From assembly GCA_002256115.1 (NCBI GenBank), contig NKIK01000011.1, positions 1-64,000 on the forward strand: 64,000 nt of DNA, given 5' to 3'. Under the pieces are notes generated by a model. It had not been told where the DNA came from and did not search any database. It saw nothing but the letters and a program-made list of their open reading frames with translations. The first letter of the stretch is position 1. The number at the start of each line of letters is the position of its first letter. The stretch comes from Burkholderiales bacterium PBB3. Lineage in GTDB: Bacteria; Pseudomonadota; Gammaproteobacteria; Burkholderiales; Burkholderiaceae_C. The position numbers were made by a program, and so were the translations under genes. Positions 51,467-60,144 of this stretch are shown piece by piece.

Positions 51467-52428
51467 GACAGCGAAATCCTTGGGTCTAGCCAGGCGTAGG
51501 CAATATCGGCGACCAGGTTGGACACCAGCGTGGCGGCGGTGGCAAACAGCAAGCCCATCAGCGCCAGATTGAAGTCATTGCCCATGATGGCGTCATAAAT
51601 CAACTTGCCCATGCCGCGCTGGGCAAACATGGTCTCGGTAATCAGTGCGCCGCCCAGCAGAGCGCCAAAGCTCAGCGCCAGCACGGTCACCACCGGAATC
51701 AGCGCATTGCGCAGTGCGTGCTTGAACACCACGCGCAGCTTGCCCGCTCCCTTGGCGCGTGCGGTTCGGATGTAGTCCATACGCAGTACCTCGACCATGG
51801 ACGCGCGCGTGAAGCGGGTAAAGCGACCGGCGAATGCAGCGGTAAGTGTGAGCACCGGCAGCACCAGGTACTTGGTGGAATCCAGCAGGCCGCCTTCGCC
51901 GCCGATGGTGAACATGCCGCTGGCCGGTAGCCAGCCCAGGCGCACCGCAAAGAAGTAAATCAGCATCAGTGCCAAAAAGAAGACTGGCACCGAGATGCCA
52001 GCAAAAGCCAGCAGGTTGATAAAGCGGTCCAGCACCGTGCCTTTGGCCAAGGCGGCAATCACACCGAGCGTGAGGGCCACCACCGTGAACACCACGAAGG
52101 ACACGCCCACCAGTTTGGCCGTTTGCACCAGCGCGGGCACCATCACCACCATCACCGGCTGCGAGTAGGTGCGTGAGTAGCCAAAGTCTAGAGTGGCAGC
52201 GGCCTGCAGCCAGTTCCAGTAGCGGGTGGTCAGCGGTTGGTCCAGGCCGTACTGCGCGCGCAGGCGGGCAATATCCTGGGCGGTGTAGCCAGGGTTGGAA
52301 TTGACCATGATGTCAATCGGATCACCCGGCATCAGGCCAATCAGGCCGTAGATGATGAAAGACATGACCAGCAAAACGAGGGCGCTTTGCAGGAGTCGGG
52401 ATGCAATGAATCGAACCATCTTGCTCAA
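51463..52428 (-). CDS. Peptide-type ABC transporter permease (DppB-like)
   Basis: A 321-residue permease of the DppB/OppB type: MVRFIASRLLQSALVLLVMS at the N-terminus, the characteristic LMPGDPIDIMV loop, and the EAA segment YIRTARAKGAGKLRVVFKHA. Start and stop overlap its neighbours by 4 bp on both sides, a tightly coupled order ATPase-ATPase-B-C. Confidence 0.93.
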   Translation of the reverse strand: MSKMVRFIASRLLQSALVLLVMSFIIYGLIGLMPGDPIDIMVNSNPGYTAQDIARLRAQYGLDQPLTTRYWNWLQAAATLDFGYSRTYSQPVMVVMVPALVQTAKLVGVSFVVFTVVALTLGVIAALAKGTVLDRFINLLAFAGISVPVFFLALMLIYFFAVRLGWLPASGMFTIGGEGGLLDSTKYLVLPVLTLTAAFAGRFTRFTRASMVEVLRMDYIRTARAKGAGKLRVVFKHALRNALIPVVTVLALSFGALLGGALITETMFAQRGMGKLIYDAIMGNDFNLALMGLLFATAATLVSNLVADIAYAWLDPRISLS

Positions 52429-53420
52429 TCCTTGAAATGACAGGCAACCAACTGCACTGCGCGTCCTGGGGCCGCAAGCAGCGCCGGCGCATCGGTTTTG
52501 CAGATGGCTTGTGCCTTGGGGCAGCGGGGGTGAAAGGCACAGCCGGAGGGCGGCTTGAGCGGGCTGGGCAAGTCACCGGCAATGGTGCGGCCGCGGGCGC
52601 GTCGGCCCTGGCCGATGCGGGGTATCGCATCCATCAGCGCCTGGGTGTAGGGGTGGCTGGGCGTGGCAAACAGTTCATTGCGCGGCGCTACTTCCACCAG
52701 GCGGCCCAGGTACATCACCGCCACGCGGTCGGCCAGATGATGCACAGCCGATAGGTCGTGGCTGACGAACAAATAACTCAAACCACGTTGCTCGCGCAGC
52801 TCGCTCATCAGATTCAGGATCTGGCTTTGGATGGAAACGTCGAGCGCTGATAGGGGCTCGTCCGCGACGATGAGCGCGGGCTCAGGCCCCAGCGCGCGGG
52901 CAATGGCAATGCGCTGGCGCTGGCCACCCGAGAACTGGTGCGGATAGCGGTTCAGCGCGTCCACTGGCAAGCCCACTTGCGCGATCAGCGCACGGGCGCG
53001 GTCAGCGCGCTCAGCACGGTTGCCAATGCCGTGAATCAGCAATGGCTCGGTGATGACATCGGATACCGGCAGCCGCGGATTGAGCGACTCGTAGGGGTCC
53101 TGAAAAATCATCTGGATGGCCTGACGCGCCTTTTTGCGTTCGGCGCTGGTCTGCTGGGTCAGGTCTTCACCCTTGAAGCGAATGGCACCGCGTGTGGCGG
53201 GATACAAGCCCACGATGGCACGGCCCAGTGTGGTCTTGCCACAGCCGCTTTCGCCCACCAGCGCCAGCGTCTCACCGGGTTGGATGGAGAAGCTCACATC
53301 GGACACCGCCTGTAGCACGGGCGACGGGCCACGCTGCAGCCACGAAATGCGGGCCATGGGGAAATGCACGGCCAAAGAGTCGACCTGCAGCAAAGGAGGG
53401 GTGACAGATGGGGTATTCAT
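52425..53420 (-). CDS. Peptide-type ABC transporter ATPase (DppF-like)
   Basis: A 331-residue ABC ATPase: Walker A GESGCGKTT, signature FSGGQRQRIAIARAL, Walker B LIVADEPLSALD, and the oligopeptide-ABC C-terminal domain with a CAFHPRCPKAQAIC cysteine cluster (family-typical iron-sulfur-like loop). ATG 53420 (MNTPSV) overlaps the stop of the preceding ATPase (ATGA); the open frame upstream is not family sequence. Confidence 0.95.
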   Translation of the reverse strand: MNTPSVTPPLLQVDSLAVHFPMARISWLQRGPSPVLQAVSDVSFSIQPGETLALVGESGCGKTTLGRAIVGLYPATRGAIRFKGEDLTQQTSAERKKARQAIQMIFQDPYESLNPRLPVSDVITEPLLIHGIGNRAERADRARALIAQVGLPVDALNRYPHQFSGGQRQRIAIARALGPEPALIVADEPLSALDVSIQSQILNLMSELREQRGLSYLFVSHDLSAVHHLADRVAVMYLGRLVEVAPRNELFATPSHPYTQALMDAIPRIGQGRRARGRTIAGDLPSPLKPPSGCAFHPRCPKAQAICKTDAPALLAAPGRAVQLVACHFKD

Positions 53421-54388
53421 GCGTCGGCCCTGAAACAAGCGACATCGTGCCCGGGGGCGACGGTAACGAGGGGTGGCACCTGCTCCCGGCACTGCGCCAC
53501 CACGCGGGGGCAGCGGTCGGCAAAGCGGCAGCCGGGCGAGGGCGCGGCCAGATTAGGCATACCACCCGGGATGACTGGCAGGCGGCTTTGGCGGTGCTGC
53601 AAATTGGGCAGGGTGTTGATCAGCCCCACCGAATAGGGATGGCGGGGTTCCGCAAACAGGCGCGCGGCCGGTGCGCGCTCTGCAATGCGTCCGGCGTACA
53701 TGACGATGATGTCGTCTGCCAACTCGGACACCACGCCCAGGTTGTGGCTGATGAACTGAATCGCCATGCCAATACGGTCTTGCAGCTCCAGCATCAGCTC
53801 CAGAATTTGCGCCTGAATGGTCACATCCAGCGCCGTGGTAGGCTCATCGGCAATCAGCAGGCTGGGGCGGCAGGCCAGTGCCATGGCAATCATGGCGCGC
53901 TGGCGCATACCGCCCGAGAGCTGGTGCGGGTAAGCCGCAGCACGGGTGCGGGCGGATGCAATGCCCACTTCGTCCAGCATTTCAATGGCGCGCTCCAGCG
54001 CGGCCTTGCCACTCAGACCCTGGTGCAGCAGCAGGGTTTCACTGATCTGCTCGCCAATCGGCATCACCGGGTTCAGCGCCGTCATCGGTTCCTGAAAAAT
54101 CATGGCCATGCGGTTGCCGCGAACTCCTTGCCATTCTTTCTCGGTCTGGGTGAATAAATCGGTGCCTAGAAAATGCGCTTTCCCGCTCACCGTGGCCACC
54201 GATGGCAGCAGCCCCATGAGGGCCAAAGCCGTGGTCGATTTGCCACAACCGCTTTCGCCCACCAAGCCCAAGGTTTTGCCCGGTGCTATGGAATAAGAAA
54301 TGTCGTCGACCGCGCGAAGGGGGCCTTTGTCGGTCTTGAAATCGATCGACAAGTGCTCGACGCGCAGCAGGTCTTGGGTATCAGTCAT
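53417..54388 (-). CDS. Peptide-type ABC transporter ATPase (DppD-like)
   Basis: A 323-residue ABC ATPase, paired with the DppF-like one. Walker [10 protein letters not shown], signature [15 protein letters not shown], Walker [13 protein letters not shown] and the C-terminal [15 protein letters not shown] cluster are present. ATG 54388 follows the binding-protein stop after one base; the longer frame to 54454 is antisense to family sequence. Part of the six-gene operon. Confidence 0.95.
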   Translation of the reverse strand: MTDTQDLLRVEHLSIDFKTDKGPLRAVDDISYSIAPGKTLGLVGESGCGKSTTALALMGLLPSVATVSGKAHFLGTDLFTQTEKEWQGVRGNRMAMIFQEPMTALNPVMPIGEQISETLLLHQGLSGKAALERAIEMLDEVGIASARTRAAAYPHQLSGGMRQRAMIAMALACRPSLLIADEPTTALDVTIQAQILELMLELQDRIGMAIQFISHNLGVVSELADDIIVMYAGRIAERAPAARLFAEPRHPYSVGLINTLPNLQHRQSRLPVIPGGMPNLAAPSPGCRFADRCPRVVAQCREQVPPLVTVAPGHDVACFRADA

Positions 54389-54389
54389 G

Positions 54390-56066
54390 TCAGCGGGCAC
54401 CCCAGGTTTCTGCGGTGTATGTGCTAGCGGGTAGTTGGCCGGGGCGCAGCACACCGGTCATCCACTTGGGCACTACCCACACATCGGTGCGGAAGAACAG
54501 GGGTAGCTCTGGCAATTCGTCGGTAAACACGGTTTGCATTTGGGTCCACAAAAGTTTGCGCTTGGCCGGGTCCAGCTCGGCCTGCAATTCGTTGATCAGC
54601 CGGTCCATGACCGGGTTGCTGAAATGCGAGTAGTTTTGGCCGCCGTAGTTGTTGGTTGCGGTGGGGATTCCCTCAGTGCTCAAAGTAGTCACTGGGGGGC
54701 TCTCGGGCGTGGAGCTGAAGGCGGATTGCCCCAACCCAGAGAACTGGTGCTTCTTCAAGGTCTCACCAAAGAACGTACGGGCCGGTACGTTTTTGATCAC
54801 CACTTCCACACCAATCTGTTTCCACTGGTTTTGCAGCACCTGCTGAATCAGCTCGCGCAGTTTGTTGCCCGCAGTGGTCATGTACTCCATCGATAGACGC
54901 TGCCCGGCAGCGTTCACCCGAATGCCACCGGGGCCAGGCTTGTAGCCCGCTTGCTCCAGTAGCGCCTTGGCGCGGCTGGGGTCAAAAGCGAATTTAGTCA
55001 CGTTGGTATCAAAACCCGGCTCCAGCGGGTTCACCCAGGTATGCGCCACAGGAAACTTGCCCCCCACCAGTTGCTTGACCAGGGTTTCGCGGTCTATGCC
55101 CAGCAGCAGGGCTTGACGTACGCGCTTGTCTTTGAGCGCGGCGTGGTCCTGGTTCATCACAATACGCTCATAGAGCAGCATCGGCGGAAAGGAGAAGTCG
55201 TACTTTTGTTGTGCCGCAGGCTCTGCCGCCATGGACAGGCCTTGGTCGATGGACAGGCCCAACTCGCCAGAGGTCATGTCCAGATCGCCCGAGCGCAGGT
55301 TGGCCTCCAGCGTGGCGGTGTTCTCGATGGTCTTGATCGTGATGCGCTTGAAATGCGGCTTTTGGCCCCACCAGTGCGGGTTGCGTTCAAACACCATGAA
55401 GGCGCCAGATTGAATTTGCGTCGCCAGGTAAGGGCCGTTCCAAAGCCCAGCCTTGGTGGGTTCGCGGTTGTAGGTGGTGTTCTTGTTGTAGTCGGCCGGA
55501 CTCTTCAGGCCCTTGACCACGCTGTCTTCCAGGTGCGCTGGCACCAGCCCAAAGTCGACCAGATCGGCAAAGTCGTAGGCCACCTTGTTCATGTGCAGCA
55601 CAAAGGTTTTGGCGTCCACGGTCTCGACCCGTGTGATTTTGCGGAACAGCTCGGCCCGAGAAAACCCGCTCTCGGGCTTGGCCCCTAGCGCCCAGCTAAA
55701 AGCAACGTCCTTGGACGTGAGAGGCGTGCCGTCGCCCCAGGTGGCTTTGGGGTGCAGGGTAAACCGCACCGTCATGCCCTTTTTGCCTCCTGGCAAATCC
55801 ACCAGCTTGGCTCTGCCGTTGGAGATGGTGGGGATCTCGGTGCACAAAAAGCACTCCATCTTTTTGTCGTCGTTAAAGCCGGCTATAGGCCGGTAGCCCA
55901 AGCGCATGGCGTAGACCTTGGCCACGGTGGACTCTATCGCCGGGTGCAAATTGGAGGGGAACTGCGACATGCCAATGACCAAGGTGTCTTTGGGTGCTTG
56001 CGCCTGCGCCAGCCCCGCACCCGCCAGGAAGCTGAGCGCGGCAAGCGTGCATCGAAGGGTCACCAT
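54390..56066 (-). CDS. ABC transporter peptide-binding protein (family 5), second copy
   Basis: A 558-residue periplasmic SBP_bac_5 protein: signal peptide LRCTLAALSFLAGAGLAQAQ, domain opening DTLVIGMSQFPSNLHPAIE, and the LFFRTDVWVVPKWMTGV C-terminus. It is a close paralogue of the gene just upstream, with shared FLCTE and RVNAAGQRLSMEYMTTAGN segments. The unusual CFLC pair is conserved in both. Two tandem binding proteins for one transporter suggest widened substrate range. ATG 56066 begins the signal peptide. Confidence 0.92.
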   Translation of the reverse strand: MVTLRCTLAALSFLAGAGLAQAQAPKDTLVIGMSQFPSNLHPAIESTVAKVYAMRLGYRPIAGFNDDKKMECFLCTEIPTISNGRAKLVDLPGGKKGMTVRFTLHPKATWGDGTPLTSKDVAFSWALGAKPESGFSRAELFRKITRVETVDAKTFVLHMNKVAYDFADLVDFGLVPAHLEDSVVKGLKSPADYNKNTTYNREPTKAGLWNGPYLATQIQSGAFMVFERNPHWWGQKPHFKRITIKTIENTATLEANLRSGDLDMTSGELGLSIDQGLSMAAEPAAQQKYDFSFPPMLLYERIVMNQDHAALKDKRVRQALLLGIDRETLVKQLVGGKFPVAHTWVNPLEPGFDTNVTKFAFDPSRAKALLEQAGYKPGPGGIRVNAAGQRLSMEYMTTAGNKLRELIQQVLQNQWKQIGVEVVIKNVPARTFFGETLKKHQFSGLGQSAFSSTPESPPVTTLSTEGIPTATNNYGGQNYSHFSNPVMDRLINELQAELDPAKRKLLWTQMQTVFTDELPELPLFFRTDVWVVPKWMTGVLRPGQLPASTYTAETWGAR

Positions 56067-56070
56067 GGCT

Positions 56071-57759
56071 TTAGCGCACGCCCCAGGCTTCTTGGTCAAA
56101 ATAGGCTGAGGGCTTCTGGCCCGGGCGCAGCACGCCGGTCAGCCACTTGGGCACCACATACACATCGGTGCGGAAGAACAGGGGTATCACCGGCAGCTCT
56201 TCGGTATAGATTTTTTGCATCTCAACCCACAGGGGCTTGCGCTTGGCCGGGTCCAGCTCGCGTTTGATGTCGTCGATCAGCTTGTCCATGGCCGGGTTGC
56301 TGAAGTGGGTGTAATTGACGCCTGCGTAATTGTTGGCTGCGGTGGGAATGCCGGAGGTAGACAGGGTGTCACCGGGCGGTGACTCTGGGTTGGAGCTCCA
56401 GGCCAATTGCGCCAGGCCGGTGAACTGCTGCTTCTTAAGCGTTTCACCGAAGAAGGTGCGGGCGGGCGTATTTTTGATCACCACCTCCACGCCAATCTTT
56501 TTCCATTGGTTTTGGAGCACTTGTTGAATCAGCTCGCGCAGTTTGTTGCCTGCCGTGGTCATGTATTCCATCGACAAACGCTGCCCGGCCGCATTCACGC
56601 GAATGCCATCGGCACCTGGTTTGTAGCCCGCTTGGTCCAGCAAGCCTTTGGCCTTGTTGGCATCGAAGGGGTACTTCATGACGTTCGGGTCATAGCCAGG
56701 CTCCTGGGGATTGACCCAGGTGTGGGCCACCGGAAATTTGCCATCCACCAATTGCTTGACCAAGGTCTCGCGGTCGATGCCCTGCAACAAAGCCTGACGC
56801 ACGCGCTTGTCGGCCAGCGCAGGGTGGTTGCGGTTCATGTGGATCTGCTCATAGACCAGCAGCATGGGAAATTCGAAGTTGAATTTTTGCTGCAGGGCTG
56901 GTTCTTTGGACATCGCCAATGCCTGGTCGATGGAGAGGCCCAGCACGCCCGAGATGAAGTCGATATCACCCGAGCGCAGATTGGCTTCCAGCGTGGCGGT
57001 GTTGTCGATGGTCTTGATGGTGACGCGCTTGAAGTAGGGCTTTTTGCCCCACCAGTGCGGGTTGGGCTCAAACACCAAAAACGCGCCGCTTTGAATTTGC
57101 GCCAGCTTGTAAGGGCCATTCCACAAGCCTGCTGCGGTGGGCGTGCGGTTGTAGAGTGTGTTCTTGTTGTAATCCACAGGGCTTGCTAGCGCCTTGACTA
57201 CGGGTTCTTCCAGGTGCGCGGGAATCAGCGCAAAGGCGAACAGCTCGGCAAAGTCGTACTCCGCGCGGTTCATGTGCAGCACAAAGTTCTTGGAGTCAAT
57301 CGTCTCCACCTTGGTGATGCGCTGAAACACATCGGGCCGTGCAAAGCCGCTTTCGGGCTTGACGCCCAAGGACCAGCTAAAGGCCACATCGTTGGAGGTG
57401 ATGGGTGTGCCATCGGCCCACTTGGCCTGGGGATGCAGGGTGTAGCGCACGGTCAGCCCCTTTTTGCCACCACCCAGGTCCACCACTTTGGCGCGCCCGT
57501 TGGCCACGGTGGGCACTTCAGTGCACAAAAAGCACTCCATCTTTCCGTCATCGTTGTAGGTAGAAATGGGGCGGTAGCCAAAGCGCATGGCAAAGGTCTT
57601 GGCCACGGTGGGCTCAATGCCGGGGTGCAGGCTGGACGGGTACTGTGACATGCCCACCACCAGCGTGTCTTTGGCCGCCTGTGCCTGCGCCGCATGGGGA
57701 GCCAAGACCTGCAGCAACGCTGCGGTAGCGAGGATTCGCTTCAAAACTGTTTTCACCAT
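56071..57759 (-). CDS. ABC transporter peptide-binding protein (family 5), first copy
   Basis: A 562-residue periplasmic binding protein, first in the operon. Signal peptide runs through LATAALLQVLAPHAAQAQ; the domain begins DTLVVGMSQYPSSLHPGIE and shows the SBP_bac_5 hallmark KWADGTPITSNDVAFSW. It is a close paralogue of the next gene. ATG 57759 (MVKTVLKR) was chosen over the far upstream open frame (to 58122) because it starts the signal peptide; the extension overlaps the divergent TPR gene. AAGG lies eight bases upstream. Confidence 0.92.
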   Translation of the reverse strand: MVKTVLKRILATAALLQVLAPHAAQAQAAKDTLVVGMSQYPSSLHPGIEPTVAKTFAMRFGYRPISTYNDDGKMECFLCTEVPTVANGRAKVVDLGGGKKGLTVRYTLHPQAKWADGTPITSNDVAFSWSLGVKPESGFARPDVFQRITKVETIDSKNFVLHMNRAEYDFAELFAFALIPAHLEEPVVKALASPVDYNKNTLYNRTPTAAGLWNGPYKLAQIQSGAFLVFEPNPHWWGKKPYFKRVTIKTIDNTATLEANLRSGDIDFISGVLGLSIDQALAMSKEPALQQKFNFEFPMLLVYEQIHMNRNHPALADKRVRQALLQGIDRETLVKQLVDGKFPVAHTWVNPQEPGYDPNVMKYPFDANKAKGLLDQAGYKPGADGIRVNAAGQRLSMEYMTTAGNKLRELIQQVLQNQWKKIGVEVVIKNTPARTFFGETLKKQQFTGLAQLAWSSNPESPPGDTLSTSGIPTAANNYAGVNYTHFSNPAMDKLIDDIKRELDPAKRKPLWVEMQKIYTEELPVIPLFFRTDVYVVPKWLTGVLRPGQKPSAYFDQEAWGVR

Positions 57760-57920
57760 GGAGAGACCTTCAATGGAGGGGAACAAAGGATGCGCAAGGC
57801 GCGCTAATTTGCGCCGCACAAAGTGTGCCATAGGCACGGCCCGCGATTGGGCAGGAAAACCAGTAGGCCTAGTAGGGAAAAGCTTGCGCCGCGCGATTGA
57901 GGTGCCAAATCGGCGTTCTA

Positions 57921-57960
57921 GCCCGTGGATAGTGCGGGAGCAGCTCCTATTTGTATAGCA
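57921..57960 (+). repeat. 40-bp dispersed repeat, copy 8 (intergenic)
   Basis: Complete copy in the divergent gap between the ABC operon and the TPR gene, ending TATTTGTATAGCA, identical in its tail to copy 9. Confidence 0.93.
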
Positions 57961-58003
57961 GAATACTGCGCTTTGCAAAACTACCAAAACGTACAATCCT
58001 GGC

Positions 58004-59551
58004 ATGTCACTCCGTCCCACCCCTCCTTTGGCACGCAAAGGCACGGGCGCACCTTCTTTGCTGGCCCCTGCGCAACTCGCTCTGCAATTGCAGCAAGGCG
58101 TTGCGTTGCACCAGCAGGGCAAACTCCAAGAAGCTCGGGTGCACTACGAAACCGTGCTGCGCCATGCGCCCCACAATTTTGATGCGCTACACCTTCTGGG
58201 CGTGATTGCCGCACAGACCAAAAACGATGCGCACGCGCTGACTCTCTTTGACCAAGCTTTGAAACTCAGCCCGAACTCTGCCGAAGCCTGGAGCAACCGC
58301 GGCATAGCGCTCAAAAACTTAAAGCACTTTGCTCAGGCGCTGCATAGTTTTGACAAAGCGTTGGCGCTCAAGCCAGGCTATGCAGACGCTTACAACAACC
58401 AAGGCCTTGTGCTCCACGCGATAAAGCGCTTTGGTGAGGCATTGTCCAGCTACGACCAGGCGCTAAAACTGAACCCCCGCTTTGCAGAAGCCACGTTCAA
58501 CCGTGGCTACCTACTTACGGAGCTAAATCGGTTTGACGCGGCCATTGCCGACTACGACAAGGCACTCACCTTGCGGCCCGCTTACCATGACGCACGTTTC
58601 AATAAGTCCATTGCGTTACTGCGCCAGGGGCACTTGGAGGCGGCGTGGCCCTTGTATGAGTCGCGTTGGGATGTGGAGCACGCGGGACATGTCAAACGCG
58701 AGTTTGCTGCCCCCCTGTGGTTGGGGAAAGAGCCGCTGCGGGGCAAGACTATTTTTCTGCGCGCCGAACAAGGCATGGGCGACAACATCCAGTTTTGCCG
58801 CTACGCCCAACTGCTCCATGCGCAGGGTGCAAATGTATTGCTTGAAACCCCTAAGCCCCTGATGCACTTGTTGGCCGAGCTTCCGGGGGTAGGCGCTATG
58901 GTGGAAAAAGGAAGCCACCCCCCCGTCTACGACTACCACTGCCCGCTGTTGTCTTTGCCCCTTGCGTTGAACACCACACTCGGCAACATTCCTAGGTCCC
59001 ACGCCTACCTTGCGGCTGATCCTGTCAAAACACAGGCCTGGCGCGCCCGCCTTGGCCTTGCCACAAGACCGCGCGTGGGCGTGGTCTGGAGCGGCAATGC
59101 CGTGCACAAAAACGACGCAAACCGCAGCCTGAGCTTGGAGCTTCTGTTGCGCTATTTGCCGGCCGAGTGCGAATACATAAGCGTGCAAAAGGAGGTGAGA
59201 CCGGCAGACTTGCAGGCGCTGGCGCACAGCAACGTGGCGCATTACGGCGACGAACTGAACGACTTCTCTGATACTGCGGCCTTGTGTGCCCAACTGGATG
59301 TGGTGCTGAGTGTGGACACCAGCGTGGCACATTTAGCCGGTGCCATGGGCCAGCGGACTTGGCTGATGCTGCCGTTTTTGCCCGATTGGCGCTGGCTGCT
59401 CAACCGCGATGACAGCCCTTGGTACCCCACGGCCCAGCTGTTTCGACAAAGTGAATCGCGGACCTGGGAGCCTGTGCTGGGTCGCGTTGCCACCGATTTG
59501 AAGAAACTAGCGGTGGAGTGGGCTGGTTTACAATCCAAATCCGCCCTGTAG
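58004..59551 (+). CDS. TPR protein with glycosyltransferase-like C-terminal domain
   Basis: A 515-residue protein with about five TPRs (residues 25-215; for example AEAWSNRGIALKNLKHFAQA) followed by a GT9/GT41-like Rossmann region (RVGVVWSGNAVHKNDANRSL, VDTSVAHLAGAMGQRTWLML). This architecture recurs in bacterial proteins related to O-GlcNAc transferase or LPS heptosyltransferase. Donor and acceptor unknown. The last base of its TAG stop is the first base of repeat copy 9, so the 3' end may have been set by insertion of that repeat. Confidence 0.88.
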   Translation: MSLRPTPPLARKGTGAPSLLAPAQLALQLQQGVALHQQGKLQEARVHYETVLRHAPHNFDALHLLGVIAAQTKNDAHALTLFDQALKLSPNSAEAWSNRGIALKNLKHFAQALHSFDKALALKPGYADAYNNQGLVLHAIKRFGEALSSYDQALKLNPRFAEATFNRGYLLTELNRFDAAIADYDKALTLRPAYHDARFNKSIALLRQGHLEAAWPLYESRWDVEHAGHVKREFAAPLWLGKEPLRGKTIFLRAEQGMGDNIQFCRYAQLLHAQGANVLLETPKPLMHLLAELPGVGAMVEKGSHPPVYDYHCPLLSLPLALNTTLGNIPRSHAYLAADPVKTQAWRARLGLATRPRVGVVWSGNAVHKNDANRSLSLELLLRYLPAECEYISVQKEVRPADLQALAHSNVAHYGDELNDFSDTAALCAQLDVVLSVDTSVAHLAGAMGQRTWLMLPFLPDWRWLLNRDDSPWYPTAQLFRQSESRTWEPVLGRVATDLKKLAVEWAGLQSKSAL

Positions 59552-59590
59552 CCCATGGATAATGCGGGAGCAGCTCCTATTTGTATAGCA
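59551..59590 (+). repeat. 40-bp dispersed repeat, copy 9 (at the stop codon of the TPR gene)
   Basis: Full copy starting with the G of the TPR gene stop codon TAG. One core change (GATAATGCGGG). Tail identical to copy 8. Confidence 0.93.
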
Positions 59591-59622
59591 TTTCGCGCGT
59601 CTTGGGAGCCTTGGCGTGGGGC

Positions 59623-60021
59623 TTAAGGTGGGGTGTGGGCCTTGGTAAACGTCAAAATCACCTCGCGGATGATTTTGCGCTGGGGCACCGGCAGCTTCAG
59701 GAACGCCTCAAAAATGTCCCGGTCTTCATAGCCAATACCGCTGTCCCACCGGGCGCGGCGTTGCTCCACCGTGCGGCCAATCGGCCCGCCGTAGCTGAGC
59801 TGCTGCACGGACACCCCCAACCATTTGGATAGCGTCTCCATCTTGTTGAAGTCGGGCATGGTCTCGCCCAGCAGCCACAGCCGCACGCCGTGCAATGTCA
59901 TGGGCTTGCCCCAATGCCGGGTATTGAACTCCCGCTCCAGCACGGCCGGTTTGGGCTCATAGCCCGCCGCGATCATGGCCTCACGTAATTGGTTCGCAAA
60001 CTGTTTCTTGGCATCGTCCAT
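59623..60021 (-). CDS. Small XRE-like helix-turn-helix protein
   Basis: A 132-residue protein. An N-terminal HTH-like segment (FANQLREAMIAAGYEPKPAV, then MTLHGVRLWLLGETMPDFNK and LSKWLGVSVQQLSYG) looks like a lambda-repressor-type DNA-binding domain; a C-terminal helical part (DIFEAFLKLPVPQRKIIREV) may dimerise. It is divergent from the PLD-helicase gene across 123 AT-rich bases containing palindromes, so it probably regulates the island. No other function is visible. Confidence 0.7.
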   Translation of the reverse strand: MDDAKKQFANQLREAMIAAGYEPKPAVLEREFNTRHWGKPMTLHGVRLWLLGETMPDFNKMETLSKWLGVSVQQLSYGGPIGRTVEQRRARWDSGIGYEDRDIFEAFLKLPVPQRKIIREVILTFTKAHTPP

Positions 60022-60073
60022 GCGCCGACGTTATTTTCAGCGTCATTCTCAAGCGTAAATTTAACTTATAGTC

Positions 60074-60103
60074 ACGTTTTATAACGTTATTAATACTTAC
60101 GTT
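60074..60103. promoter_or_regulatory. AACGT/ACGTT dyads in the divergent promoter region
   Basis: ACGTT-TTAT-AACGT (60074-60087) and AACGT-N11-ACGTT (60083-60103) overlap in the AT-rich gap between the small HTH gene and the helicase gene. They are candidate operator sites for the HTH protein; binding is inferred. Confidence 0.55.
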
Positions 60104-60144
60104 GACGGATTCTGGCTTGCCAGGGGGAGGTCAACACCGCTGCC

